Below are positions 18,756 through 27,720 of a stretch of DNA of 64,000 nucleotides, in pieces. The notes beneath the pieces were generated by a model. It was given only the letters and a program-made list of their open reading frames with translations, did no database searches and had not been told where the DNA came from. The translations under genes and the position numbers were made by a program. The stretch is taken from contig NZ_QGGP01000001.1 in the NCBI RefSeq assembly GCF_003148645.1, forward strand, positions 682,001 to 746,000, read 5' to 3'. The first letter of the stretch is position 1. The number at the start of each line of letters is the position of its first letter. The stretch comes from Xanthomarina spongicola (GTDB lineage Bacteria > Bacteroidota > Bacteroidia > Flavobacteriales > Flavobacteriaceae).

Positions 18756-19766
18756 TTAATTGTTATCTGTTTCTTCAGGTTCTGTTGTGCCTTCAGTATT
18801 ATTATTTTGTTGTGCGTTATTTTCTCTTTCTTCTTTAGCTCTTTGTCTTTCTTCTAAAATACGTTGCTTACGTTCTTCTAGTTCTTGTTGTCTAAGGGCT
18901 CTATCTTCTAATTTTTTTTGTTTGCGCTCTTCTAATATTTCTTCTCTGGTTTTTTGTTCTCCTTCAACAACTTCACCATCTTCACCTACAGTTTCGTTTG
19001 CTGCATTATATCTAGCATTTAATTTTTCTTCTCTTAAACGAGCTCTTTCTGCTATAATACTATCTCTACGTTTTTGAGCATCTAACTGTTTTTGTTCACG
19101 CTCGTCTAAAATTTCTTGTCTACGTTCTTCAGCTGCTGCATCTTTTGCCTCTTGTTCTTTATCTATTTCTGGATGAAGCTCTTCGTCTTCAGCTGCTTTT
19201 CTTTCAGATCTTGACTCTGCTTGCGTTCGTTTAGCAGTTCTAGAAATACTTCTAATAACTTCTTCGCTAAAATCAAATCTTTCTGCTGAATATAACATCA
19301 CTACATCGGCAGACTTATCAAAAACAAAATCGTATTTTCTTTTTTCAGCAATATCTTGAACGGCTGCAAATATTTGGTCTTGGATAGGTTGAATTAATTG
19401 TTTCTTTTGAATCATTAAATCTCCATTTGGGCCAAAACGTTTTTGCTGATAATCTAATATTTCTTTTTCTTCAAAAGAGATATCTTCTTCACGTTCTTCT
19501 ATTAGTTCTTTTGTTAAAAGCGCTTTCTCGTTACTTAAATCTTTTCGTTTTTGTTCAATTTCACTTAACTGACTTTCAATTTCAGTTTTCCATTTTTGAA
19601 CTTTACCTTCCAACTGAGATGTAGCTTCTTGGTATTCTGGAACATTTTGTAAAATATATTCTGTATCAATATATCCAATTCTTACACCACGTTGTGCTTG
19701 AGCAGATATACTAATCATAAATACTATAACCAGTAAAAAAAGAACTTTTATTTTCATCTGTTTCAT
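18756..19766 (-). CDS. OmpH-like protein with long charged C-terminal extension
   Basis: A 336-residue protein with a signal peptide (about 1-24, ending AQA) and an OmpH/Skp domain (about 27-180: RVGYIDTEYILQNVPEY, coiled coil, YDFVFDKSADVVML). After it comes some 155 residues of low-complexity Glu/Arg/Lys/Gln sequence with repeated EERKQ and EILDER units, ending acidic and Asn-rich. Ordinary Skp is about 160 residues, so the tail doubles it. It lies between bamA and the short ompH. I infer a periplasmic chaperone; the role of the tail is unknown. Confidence 0.88.
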   Translation of the reverse strand: MKQMKIKVLFLLVIVFMISISAQAQRGVRIGYIDTEYILQNVPEYQEATSQLEGKVQKWKTEIESQLSEIEQKRKDLSNEKALLTKELIEEREEDISFEEKEILDYQQKRFGPNGDLMIQKKQLIQPIQDQIFAAVQDIAEKRKYDFVFDKSADVVMLYSAERFDFSEEVIRSISRTAKRTQAESRSERKAAEDEELHPEIDKEQEAKDAAAEERRQEILDEREQKQLDAQKRRDSIIAERARLREEKLNARYNAANETVGEDGEVVEGEQKTREEILEERKQKKLEDRALRQQELEERKQRILEERQRAKEERENNAQQNNNTEGTTEPEETDNN

Positions 19767-19794
19767 ATTTTATAATTTATTGGTCTATAAATTC

Positions 19795-19830
19795 TAAAAA
19801 AAAGACAGAAGATTATTTAATGAGTCTGTC
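19795..19830 (-). terminator. Possible terminator after bamA
   Basis: Reading leftwards, GACAGA and TCTGTC form a 6-bp stem around a 15-base loop, followed by nine T. It lies about 100 bases past the bamA stop. The short stem and long loop make it a weak terminator that may only partly separate bamA from the ompH genes. Confidence 0.45.
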
Positions 19831-19930
19831 AATTTTTGAACTAACATTTCAAAATTAACGAATTTTAACTTTAAAAATTTTAATTCTTAAATTAAATAAT
19901 CAATTTGTTATTAGAAAATATCGTGCCAAA

Positions 19931-22537
19931 TTAAAATTGTTGCCCAATAATAAAGTGTGTTTCCCATCCATTTGGAGATGATTGACCAGGAATTGGATCG
20001 AATCCGTAACCAAAATCAATACCTAATAAACCAAAGGCAGGCATGAAAACACGTAAGCCTACACCTGCAGATCTTTTAAGATCGTAAGGACTGTAGTCAT
20101 TAAAATTATTAAATGAAATTCCACCTTCCATAAAACCTAAAACAAATATTTTAGCTTGTTGTTTTAAAGTAATTGGATATCTTAATTCTAGTGAAAACTT
20201 ATTATAAATGGTTCCTCCATCGTTTGTTGGATTTCCATTTGCATCAACAGGTTGAATAGATTGGTTTGGGTATCCACGTAATGCAATAGATTCTCTACCA
20301 TCTAAACTGTAAGACCCTAAACCATCTCCTCCTAAAAAGAAACGCTCAAAAGGGATATCTCCTCTGTCTTGATTGTATGCACCTAGAAAACCAAACTCTG
20401 CACTAGGTTTTAGTACTAGTTTTTTAACAATTTCTTGATACCATTCTGCCTTAAATTTTATTTTATAAAACTCTAACCATTTAAAACGTTCTTGATCAAT
20501 TTCTGCGATACCTTGATTAGCTTCCTGTCTTTCTGGAATAGAATATGTAGGATCTTGTACAATGTCTTCTAGATCTTCTCTTTCATGTTTTAATGCATTA
20601 TAATCAACACCATTAAATAATGAATAAGGCAATGTTAATTTAGCACTAACACTAAAGTTAGAACCACCAACTGGGAAAACAGGATCGTTATAAGTACTGT
20701 TTCTTGTTAAGCCAATTGTGTATGCTAGGTTGTTTGAATAACCATCTCCGAATGTAAATAACCCTGTATTATAATTTTTTAAGTTGTAATGCTGGTAGCT
20801 AACTGCTTGAGATAATGTAAAATAGTTGTCTGGTGCATTTAAACGTTTTGCTATACCAACAGAAATACCAGTAATGTTAAACGCTTTATCTTTATCTGCT
20901 TTTCCAGTTTGAGAATTGTATAAAAATTGTTTAGTGTGAGAAACAGATGTTGAAAATTGTACTGGCTTTTCTCCACCTAACCAAGGCTCTGTAAATGAAA
21001 AACTATAAGTTTGATAAAACTGACTTGCTTGTAAACGCAAAGCTAGTTTTTGCCCATCTCCTCTTGGCACAGGTTTATAGGCTTTAGGGTTTAATATATT
21101 TCTTAATGAAAAGTTATTAAAAGATAATCCTAAAGTACCAATAAAACCACCTCCACCATAACCACCTTGTAGTTCTATTTGGCTAGACCCAGTTTCTACT
21201 ACAGTATATTCTAAATCTATGGTTCCTTCGTTTGGATTCGGGTTAGGGAAATCGGTTGTAAGTAGGGCTGGATCAAAGAATCCTAGTTGACTTAATTCTC
21301 TAATAGTTCTAATTACATTAGATTTGTTATATAATTGTCCTGGACGTGTGTGTAATTCTCTGTAGATTACATGATCGTTAGTTACATCGTTACCAACTAC
21401 AGTAACATTATTGAAATAAACGGGTTTTCCTTCAGAAATTCTAATCTCTAAATCTATAACATTTCCTTCAGCACTTACTTCTACTGTGTTAATGGTAGAG
21501 AATAAATATCCGTTATTTTGATATAAGTTAGTAATGTCTACTGCTTCTGGATTTTCTGTATCAGCTATTCTTTTTTCAAGTAAAATACCATTATATGTAT
21601 CGCCAGGATTTATTCTTAAAATTCTTTTTAAGACATCATCTGAATAGACAGTGTTACCAATAAAATCAATTTTTCCGAATCTATATATTTCTCCTTCTTC
21701 TAAATTAATGTAAAGTGCTACGTTTTTTTGATCTAATACAACTAAACTGTCAGATGTTATTCTGGCATCTCTATATCCATTCTCTTTAAATTTATCTACA
21801 ACACTATTAAGATCTGTTTGATAATCTGCTTCAATATATTTAGAACGTTTAAGTACATGTGTTATGTTTTTCTGTTTGGTATTTTTCATAGCTTTTTTAA
21901 GCTTGCTATCTTTTATAGCATCATTACCATTAAAAACAATTTCTTTTACTTTAACTTTTTTCCCTTTGTCAATATTAACTACCATGTTCATGGCTTTAGT
22001 AGATGTTTGAAGTGTGTCAATTTCAGTTACATCTATAGTGTTAATGCTAACTTTAGTATTATAAAAACCTTCCTTTTTATATTTATTCTCAAGATAATTT
22101 TTAGTAGTTGTTAATAGGTTTTCGGTTACTTTAACACCTTTATTTAAAGTGTTTTCTTCAATAATTTTATCTTTTTTAGACTTTTTAATACCATTAATTT
22201 TAACTTCATTAATTTCTGGTAAATCTTCAAGTCTAATTTCTAGATATACCTCATTACCTTCTATTTTATTAATATATATTTCTATGTTATTAAAAAGATT
22301 AGAATTCCAAAGTTTTTTAATTGCAGCACTAATTTTATCTCCAGGAATAATAACATCTTCGCCTTTTCTAAGACCAGAATAAGTAATGATTGTTTGTTCG
22401 CTAAAGCTGGTATTGCCTAAAACAGAAATGCCTCCAATAACATATTTTTCGCCTTTCTTAATGTTGTCTTGAGCTTGTATAAATTGAATATTTACAAAAA
22501 ATAGCAATGTAAAAATTGATAGTAAATATGTTTTCAA
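19931..22537 (-). CDS. bamA: Outer-membrane protein assembly factor BamA
   Basis: About 868 residues. After the signal peptide come five POTRA domains (about 30-450), including VSIGGI-like VIGGISVLGNTSF and the FIGNTVYSDDVLKR repeat. A C-terminal 16-strand barrel contains the family motif GGDGLGSYSLDGRESIALRGYPNQ and ends GQQF. BamA folds and inserts outer-membrane proteins. I place the start at TTG 22537. From there the protein opens MKTYLLSIFTLLFFVN, a clean signal peptide cut after QA, ten bases after the uppS stop. The open frame runs 47 codons further upstream, inside uppS, but that stretch is uppS in another frame. Confidence 0.93.
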   Translation of the reverse strand: MKTYLLSIFTLLFFVNIQFIQAQDNIKKGEKYVIGGISVLGNTSFSEQTIITYSGLRKGEDVIIPGDKISAAIKKLWNSNLFNNIEIYINKIEGNEVYLEIRLEDLPEINEVKINGIKKSKKDKIIEENTLNKGVKVTENLLTTTKNYLENKYKKEGFYNTKVSINTIDVTEIDTLQTSTKAMNMVVNIDKGKKVKVKEIVFNGNDAIKDSKLKKAMKNTKQKNITHVLKRSKYIEADYQTDLNSVVDKFKENGYRDARITSDSLVVLDQKNVALYINLEEGEIYRFGKIDFIGNTVYSDDVLKRILRINPGDTYNGILLEKRIADTENPEAVDITNLYQNNGYLFSTINTVEVSAEGNVIDLEIRISEGKPVYFNNVTVVGNDVTNDHVIYRELHTRPGQLYNKSNVIRTIRELSQLGFFDPALLTTDFPNPNPNEGTIDLEYTVVETGSSQIELQGGYGGGGFIGTLGLSFNNFSLRNILNPKAYKPVPRGDGQKLALRLQASQFYQTYSFSFTEPWLGGEKPVQFSTSVSHTKQFLYNSQTGKADKDKAFNITGISVGIAKRLNAPDNYFTLSQAVSYQHYNLKNYNTGLFTFGDGYSNNLAYTIGLTRNSTYNDPVFPVGGSNFSVSAKLTLPYSLFNGVDYNALKHEREDLEDIVQDPTYSIPERQEANQGIAEIDQERFKWLEFYKIKFKAEWYQEIVKKLVLKPSAEFGFLGAYNQDRGDIPFERFFLGGDGLGSYSLDGRESIALRGYPNQSIQPVDANGNPTNDGGTIYNKFSLELRYPITLKQQAKIFVLGFMEGGISFNNFNDYSPYDLKRSAGVGLRVFMPAFGLLGIDFGYGFDPIPGQSSPNGWETHFIIGQQF

Positions 22538-22547
22538 TAGTACTTTA

Positions 22548-23288
22548 TTAGTTAATTTGTTCACTTGTTTTCCCAAATCTTCGTTCTCTTTTTTGATATT
22601 CAATAATTGCTTCGTATAAATGCTGCTTAGTAAAGTCCGGCCAAAGCACATTTGTAAAATACAATTCAGCATAAGCAATTTGCCACAATAAGAAGTTGCT
22701 TATACGTTGTTCGCCACTCGTTCTAATAAGCAAATCCACATCATGTAAATTTCGCGTGTAAAGATGCTCATTAATAACCGATTCATCAATATTTTCGGGC
22801 GAAATTATATTATTTTTAACTTTAAGGCTTATTTTTTTAACTGTATTTATTATTTCTTCTCTAGAACCATAACTTAAAGCAAGAGTTAAAATCATTCTGC
22901 TATTGTCTTTCGTGCTCTCAATTACTTCTTTTAGTTCTTTCTGAGCTTTCTTTGGTAGATCGTCAAGATTTCCAATAGCTAATAGTTTGATGTTATTATC
23001 TTGCAGTGTTTTTATTTCTTTTTTTAATGAAGAAACTAAAAGTTTCATAAGCGTTTTTACTTCTAGTTTTGGTCTGTTCCAGTTTTCAGTAGAAAAAGCA
23101 TATAGCGTTAAATTTTCAATGCCTAATTCGGCACTTGCTTCAACAGCTTGCCTTACAGATTTTGTGCCATTTTCATGGCCAATAGCACGCATTAAACCTT
23201 TTTGTTTAGCCCAACGACCATTGCCATCCATGATAATTGCTAGATGTTTTGGTAATTGGTCTGTATTTATTTTTAATTTTAAATCCAT
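22548..23288 (-). CDS. uppS: Isoprenyl transferase (undecaprenyl diphosphate synthase)
   Basis: A 246-residue cis-prenyltransferase that makes the C55 lipid carrier for peptidoglycan and other envelope polymers. AIIMDGNGRWAKQKG holds the catalytic Asp near residue 21, LYAFSTENWNRP is the substrate-binding motif, and DLLIRTSGEQRISNFLLWQ is the C-terminal signature. Its start abuts the stop of the DUF6089 gene, and bamA follows within ten bases, so these are one operon. Confidence 0.95.
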   Translation of the reverse strand: MDLKLKINTDQLPKHLAIIMDGNGRWAKQKGLMRAIGHENGTKSVRQAVEASAELGIENLTLYAFSTENWNRPKLEVKTLMKLLVSSLKKEIKTLQDNNIKLLAIGNLDDLPKKAQKELKEVIESTKDNSRMILTLALSYGSREEIINTVKKISLKVKNNIISPENIDESVINEHLYTRNLHDVDLLIRTSGEQRISNFLLWQIAYAELYFTNVLWPDFTKQHLYEAIIEYQKRERRFGKTSEQIN

Positions 23289-23978
23289 TTAAAACACACA
23301 ATAACATGGTTTGTCGCCAAAAGTATAGGTTAATGTTATTCCAGTAAAAACATACCAGTCGTTATTATTTAAATTACCAAAGCTTAATCCATCTAATTCT
23401 ACAGCATCTGGTACACTTCCATCAATTTCATCGCTAAAGGTATATCTTGCTCCAATTTCGGCTGCTAAAACAAAATTTTCCATAAATTTTGCTTTAAAAC
23501 CAAGAATCATTGGTATGCCATATGCTATACTAGTAGTGTTTTCTGAAGTATATACTCCTTGACGTGTAAAGAAAAAGTTGTCATGATATGCTGCTGAAAT
23601 TCCTGAATATAAGTATGGTGTTGCTTTTCTTTTGCCATCATGAAGGTCGAAATCAAAAAATGTAAATTCTAATCCAAGCGAAGCTTCTACTAAATGATTA
23701 TTAAATTGGTAACCTCTTTCTTGTCGTCTTGGGTCGTCCGATTTTAAATCATCTCCTTGTAACTCAGAATATATTAAAGAGAATCTAAACGAATGTCTTG
23801 GACTTCTGTTCCATTTATAAATACTACCAATAGCTAGTTGATTTGGAGCAATATAAGTAGTTGCGCCAACATCTCCAATAAAATTGCTGCCACCAAGAAA
23901 CACTCCAATTTCATGTGTTTGAGAATGGCTGAATTGCATTGATATTATAAATATAAAAATTGTGGTTAAATACCTCAT
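23289..23978 (-). CDS. DUF6089 family outer-membrane beta-barrel protein
   Basis: A 229-residue protein with a signal peptide (about 1-19, ending SHS) and an eight-strand-like barrel pattern. HEIGVFLGGSNFIGDVG opens it, and WYVFTGITLTYTFGDKPCYCVF ends it, with a short cysteine-containing tail. The family is found next to uppS/bamA across Flavobacteriia but has no assigned function. Its place directly upstream of uppS in a tightly packed operon suggests an envelope-assembly role. Confidence 0.8.
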   Translation of the reverse strand: MRYLTTIFIFIISMQFSHSQTHEIGVFLGGSNFIGDVGATTYIAPNQLAIGSIYKWNRSPRHSFRFSLIYSELQGDDLKSDDPRRQERGYQFNNHLVEASLGLEFTFFDFDLHDGKRKATPYLYSGISAAYHDNFFFTRQGVYTSENTTSIAYGIPMILGFKAKFMENFVLAAEIGARYTFSDEIDGSVPDAVELDGLSFGNLNNNDWYVFTGITLTYTFGDKPCYCVF

Positions 23979-24077
23979 AAATGTTCAAAAGTTTGCAAAT
24001 ATAATAAATAAGATTAGCCTATAACAATTTGAATCAAATTGTATTAGAATAAAACAACATTTCTCAAAAATTATTGT

Positions 24078-24962
24078 TTAATTTCTTCGGTCTTCTCCCC
24101 AAAGTAGCTTTTTGCGAAGTGTATCTAAAAAGCTTTCTCTTAAAAGTTCAATCATTTTTATTTTAAAAGGTGCTTTTTTTATAGTAACAATGGTATTATT
24201 ACTTAGAGTTGCAATTCTTGAGTCTAATGATATTAGAAAATTATCTTCTCGACCACTTACTTTTAACTGAATCTCTGTGGAATCTGTAATAATTAATGGT
24301 CTTGCACTTAGATTATGAGGTGCAATTGGTGTTAAAACAAAACTATTGGTGTCTGGAGTTATAACTGGGCCACCGCAACTTAAAGAATAACCTGTAGAGC
24401 CTGTAGGTGTAGATACAATTAATCCATCGCTCCAATAAGATGTTAAATATTCTCCATTTAATCTAGTTTCAACAGATATCATAGAAGTTGTATTCTTTCT
24501 GCTTACTGCAATTTCATTTAAAGCAAAATTTAAATCATTAAATTCCTTATGTTCAGGAGAAGTTGTAATTGAAAGTAAACTACGCTCAGATATCTTATAA
24601 TCACCAGATAATATATTATCAATGGCTTCGGTAATATTTTCATTTTGTATGGTTGCTAAAAACCCTAAACGCCCAGTATTAATGCCTACAATTGGGATAT
24701 CTAAATCTCTAACTAAGGTTGTGGTTCTTAACATAGTTCCATCTCCTCCAATACTAATTAAAATATCGAAACTTTTGTCTAATGCTTGAAATGTTTTAAA
24801 CTTATCGTAATCTTTATGATTAGTAAGTTGGTGGTTAATAATGTCGAAAAATTTTTCCTCTATATAAACATCAATGTTTTTATCAATAAGATAATCTAGA
24901 AGTATTTCTACAGCTTCTTCAGCATTTTTATGATAGAATTGTCCAAAAATTGCAATTTTCAT
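24078..24962 (-). CDS. nadK: NAD kinase
   Basis: About 294 residues from ATG 24962 (MKIAIFGQFYHKN, the usual family start); an ATG six bases earlier directly follows the CBS gene stop. It phosphorylates NAD to NADP. ILISIGGDGTMLRTT carries the GGDGT motif, SDGLIVSTPTGSTGYSLSCGGP is the second conserved block, and NLSARPLIITDS follows. It is coupled to the upstream CBS-domain gene. Confidence 0.95.
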   Translation of the reverse strand: MKIAIFGQFYHKNAEEAVEILLDYLIDKNIDVYIEEKFFDIINHQLTNHKDYDKFKTFQALDKSFDILISIGGDGTMLRTTTLVRDLDIPIVGINTGRLGFLATIQNENITEAIDNILSGDYKISERSLLSITTSPEHKEFNDLNFALNEIAVSRKNTTSMISVETRLNGEYLTSYWSDGLIVSTPTGSTGYSLSCGGPVITPDTNSFVLTPIAPHNLSARPLIITDSTEIQLKVSGREDNFLISLDSRIATLSNNTIVTIKKAPFKIKMIELLRESFLDTLRKKLLWGEDRRN

Positions 24963-24968
24963 ATACAT

Positions 24969-25628
24969 CTACATGTTTAAATATTTGTTTAAATAATCCG
25001 ACCGCTCTTTTAAACTCTCTAAATAACTATCTTCTTCGTGTCCAGAAACAATATTATAGCTATAACGTCTAAAGGTTTGCATAATGTCGTTTATTCCAGT
25101 GTTGCCTATTTTTAGAGTTAATTGAACTACATCATTTTCCATTTTAGAAATAAAAGCCCCTAAAATTTTTCCATCATTAGATTCTACAATCTGACTTATT
25201 TCACTAAAAGAATAATCATTTAAACCTTTTTCAACAATTAAAATACTACCAGCTGCTGCAAAAAATGGCGTTTCATTAAACAGACTAATAATATCGTTTA
25301 ATTCGTAATAACCTAAATAAGTGTTTTTTTCATTTAAAACAGGCATAATGTTAGTTGAATTTTGCGCAAAAGCTTCTAGAACGTCTAGCCAAACTGTATT
25401 ATGTCTAACAAAAAAACCTTCAATAGCATGGCTATATTCAGAAATATCTTTATTACTATTATAGCAATGTGCATCTGTTTCAGACATGCAGCCTAAATAA
25501 ATACCATCTTTATTTTTAATAGGAATGTGCGAATACGTTAATTGATTAAACAATAACTGGATGTCTCCAATTTTATCTTCTCTATCTAACGGTTTTATGT
25601 CGTTTATTATAAATTCTGAAAGATTCAT
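24969..25628 (-). CDS. CBS-domain protein
   Basis: A 219-residue protein with two CBS motifs in the N-terminal two-thirds (about 5-60 and 72-125), seen as DREDKIGDIQLLFNQLTYSHIPI and VLEAFAQNSTNIMPVL. A C-terminal alpha/beta region resembling an ACT-like fold (about 128-200) follows. Such proteins sense adenine nucleotides; the ligand here is unknown. It heads the leftward nadK-DUF6089-uppS-bamA group, with its stop touching the nadK start. Confidence 0.78.
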   Translation of the reverse strand: MNLSEFIINDIKPLDREDKIGDIQLLFNQLTYSHIPIKNKDGIYLGCMSETDAHCYNSNKDISEYSHAIEGFFVRHNTVWLDVLEAFAQNSTNIMPVLNEKNTYLGYYELNDIISLFNETPFFAAAGSILIVEKGLNDYSFSEISQIVESNDGKILGAFISKMENDVVQLTLKIGNTGINDIMQTFRRYSYNIVSGHEEDSYLESLKERSDYLNKYLNM

Positions 25629-25690
25629 GATTCTTCTAATGTTACTGCAAATTAATCAAAAAAATACTATAATAACCTTGATTGACTTTG

Positions 25691-25698
25691 TATTTTTG
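25691..25698 (+). promoter_or_regulatory. Possible pdxJ -7 box
   Basis: TATTTTTG fits TAnnTTTG, 20 bases before the chosen pdxJ start, within the 89-base divergent gap to the CBS gene. No clear TTTG lies at the expected upstream distance. Confidence 0.4.
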
Positions 25699-25717
25699 TC
25701 CGAATAAATTGATGGTC

Positions 25718-26431
25718 ATGACAAAATTAAGTGTTAATATTAATAAGATTGCTACTTTAAGAAATTCTAGAGGAGGCAATACTCCAAATGTAGTTCAGTT
25801 TGCAAAAGATGTGCAAAAATTTGGAGCTGAAGGTGTTACTATCCATCCAAGACCAGACGAAAGGCATATTAGATATCAAGATGCTTACGATTTAAAATCT
25901 GAAGTTTATACAGAATATAATATTGAAGGAAACCCAATAGATAAATTTGTAAATATGGTTTTAGAGTTAAAACCAACACAAGTTACTTTAGTGCCAGATG
26001 CTTTAGATGCTATTACCAGCAATGCAGGTTGGGACACAATAAAACACAAACATTTTTTAATAGACGTTATCAAGGAGTTTAAAGACCATGGAATTAGAAC
26101 TTCTATTTTTGTCGATCCAGATTTAAAACAAATTGAAGGCGCTAAGGCAACTGGAACCGATAGAATTGAACTCTATACAGAAGCTTTTGCACATGCCTAT
26201 GGATTAGGAAACAAATCTGCTATTAAACCTTATACTGCTTGTGCAGAATTGGCTAATTCTTTAAAAATTGGCATTAATGCTGGACATGATTTATCTCTTG
26301 AAAATATTAAGTACTTTAAAGAGCACATTCCAAATTTATTAGAAGTCTCTATTGGTCATGCGCTTATTTCAGAAAGCTTATATTTAGGAGTAGAAAACGT
26401 AATTCAAATGTATTTGCAAAAATTAAAATAA
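25718..26431 (+). CDS. pdxJ: Pyridoxine 5'-phosphate synthase
   Basis: About 237 residues from ATG 25718 (MTKLSVNINKIATLRNSRGG); the reading frame also has starts at 25712 and 25682 that add non-conserved residues. PdxJ condenses 1-deoxyxylulose 5-phosphate and 3-amino-2-oxopropyl phosphate to pyridoxine phosphate in vitamin B6 synthesis. The TIM-barrel motifs TIHPRPDERHIRYQD, RIELYTEAFAHAYG and INAGHDLSLENI are all present, as is the terminal SIGHALISESLYLGVENVI. Confidence 0.95.
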   Translation: MTKLSVNINKIATLRNSRGGNTPNVVQFAKDVQKFGAEGVTIHPRPDERHIRYQDAYDLKSEVYTEYNIEGNPIDKFVNMVLELKPTQVTLVPDALDAITSNAGWDTIKHKHFLIDVIKEFKDHGIRTSIFVDPDLKQIEGAKATGTDRIELYTEAFAHAYGLGNKSAIKPYTACAELANSLKIGINAGHDLSLENIKYFKEHIPNLLEVSIGHALISESLYLGVENVIQMYLQKLK

Positions 26432-26481
26432 AAAACATCTGGTTTTGCCAAGTTGAAACTTATATAAAACATTAAATCGCT

Positions 26482-27246
26482 ATGCAATTATATTCAGATA
26501 TAATAGGTCAAGGGAAACCGTTTATTATTCTTCATGGTTTTTTGGGCATGAGTGATAATTGGAACACTTTAGGTAAAAAATTTAGTGAAGAAGGTTATCA
26601 AGTTCATTTATTAGATCAACGTAATCATGGTAGAAGTTTCCATGATAATGTATTTAATTATGAGGTTTTAGTCGAAGATTTAAATGCGTATTGTCAAGAA
26701 CATCAATTAAAAGACATTATTTTACTAGGCCATTCAATGGGAGGGAAAGTAGCTATGCTTTTTGCAGCAACACATCCAGAGTTAGTTTCAAAATTGTTGG
26801 TTGCCGATATTTCGCCAAGATTTTATCCAGTGCATCATGAACTTATTTTGAAAGGCTTAAGTAGTCTCGATTTTAATAAAATAAAAAGCAGAGGAGATGC
26901 AGACGATCAATTAGCTCATTTTATTACAAATTTTGGAATTAGGCAGTTCTTATTAAAAAATCTATATTGGAATGACTCTAAAGAACTTGCATTAAGAATA
27001 AATCTAAAGGTTTTAAAAGATAATATAGAAGAAATTGGCGAGGCCCTACCAATGCATACACAATATTTTGGCAAAACACTTTTTCTTCGTGGAGATAGAT
27101 CTGAATATATTGGATTGCAAGACGAAGCAATTATAAATACGCATTTTCCAAATGCAAAAATTGTAACGATTTCTAAGTCTGGCCACTGGTTGCATGCCGA
27201 AAATCCAAAGGACTTTTTTAAGGAAGTTATAAATTTTTTAGGATAG
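26482..27246 (+). CDS. Alpha/beta-fold hydrolase (YbfF-like esterase)
   Basis: A 254-residue alpha/beta hydrolase. The oxyanion motif LHGFLGMSDNW, the DQRNHGRS strand, the nucleophile S85 in GHSMGGKVA and the terminal histidine in SGHWLHAENP are all in order. It resembles E. coli YbfF, an acyl-CoA/short ester hydrolase; the natural substrate is unknown. It lies 50 bases after pdxJ and 45 before the next gene, so cotranscription is plausible. Confidence 0.88.
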   Translation: MQLYSDIIGQGKPFIILHGFLGMSDNWNTLGKKFSEEGYQVHLLDQRNHGRSFHDNVFNYEVLVEDLNAYCQEHQLKDIILLGHSMGGKVAMLFAATHPELVSKLLVADISPRFYPVHHELILKGLSSLDFNKIKSRGDADDQLAHFITNFGIRQFLLKNLYWNDSKELALRINLKVLKDNIEEIGEALPMHTQYFGKTLFLRGDRSEYIGLQDEAIINTHFPNAKIVTISKSGHWLHAENPKDFFKEVINFLG

Positions 27247-27291
27247 TTTAAAGTAGATTACTACCTTTAAATCTAACTAAAACAAAATTTT

Positions 27292-27639
27292 ATGAACTTA
27301 ATTATTCGTATATTATTAACTGCTGTTGCAGTTGTAATATTAGCAAAATTCTTGCCTGGTGTTACAGTAGACGGGTTTACTTCGGCTATTATTGTGGCAG
27401 TAGTTTTAGGCCTACTTAATATTATAGTAAAGCCTATTTTAGTCATTCTTACCTTGCCAATAACTATAGTTACTTTAGGCTTATTTTTATTGGTAATTAA
27501 CGCCTGTATTATCTTAATGGCTAATAGTTTTATTGATGGCTTTGCAGTTGATGGCTTTTGGATAGCATTACTATTTAGTTTGTTGTTATCATTACTTCAA
27601 TCTATCTTATTTTCATTATTAAATGAAGATGTAAAATAG
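27292..27639 (+). CDS. Phage-holin-IV-family 4TM membrane protein
   Basis: A 115-residue protein with four helices (about 3-22, 30-50, 55-80, 88-110). The motif LNIIVKPILVILTLPITIVTLGLFLLVINA is typical of the YvlD/DUF360 family, also called mycobacterial 4TM phage holin. Despite that name these are common chromosomal membrane proteins, and nothing here suggests a prophage. Function is unknown. Confidence 0.82.
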   Translation: MNLIIRILLTAVAVVILAKFLPGVTVDGFTSAIIVAVVLGLLNIIVKPILVILTLPITIVTLGLFLLVINACIILMANSFIDGFAVDGFWIALLFSLLLSLLQSILFSLLNEDVK

Positions 27640-27663
27640 ACTGAAATACAATACGTTAAAAAC

Positions 27664-27694
27664 TTTGTTGGGTTGCAAAAAATATGTATTTTTG
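27664..27694 (+). promoter_or_regulatory. Promoter of tig
   Basis: TTTG (27664-27667), a 19-base spacer and TATTTTTG (27687-27694) match the Bacteroidota consensus well. The -7 box lies 26 bases before the tig start. It overlaps the right arm of a perfect inverted repeat listed separately. Confidence 0.7.
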
Positions 27695-27700
27695 CAACCC
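27670..27700. repeat. Perfect 12-bp inverted repeat over the tig promoter
   Basis: GGGTTGCAAAAA (27670-27681) and TTTTTGCAACCC (27689-27700) are perfect complements around a seven-base ATATGTA centre. The right arm overlaps the -7 box and probable start site of tig transcription. It could be an operator, a 5'-UTR hairpin or a terminator for the upstream gene; its position over the promoter makes a regulatory site the most interesting reading. Confidence 0.75.
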
Positions 27701-27720
27701 AATTTTTATGTCATAATATA

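Noticed and set aside
18760-19624. Plus-strand reading frames opposite the long ompH gene
   Set aside because: They are Ser/Leu-rich shadows of the charged repeat tail and have no start context or family match.
21818-22382. Plus-strand reading frames opposite bamA
   Set aside because: AT-rich antisense frames of Phe/Ile/Asn composition without motifs; bamA on the other strand is certain.
27292-27639. Possible prophage gene (phage-holin-family name)
   Set aside because: The family is a common chromosomal 4TM protein. Neighbours are housekeeping genes and no other phage genes are present.
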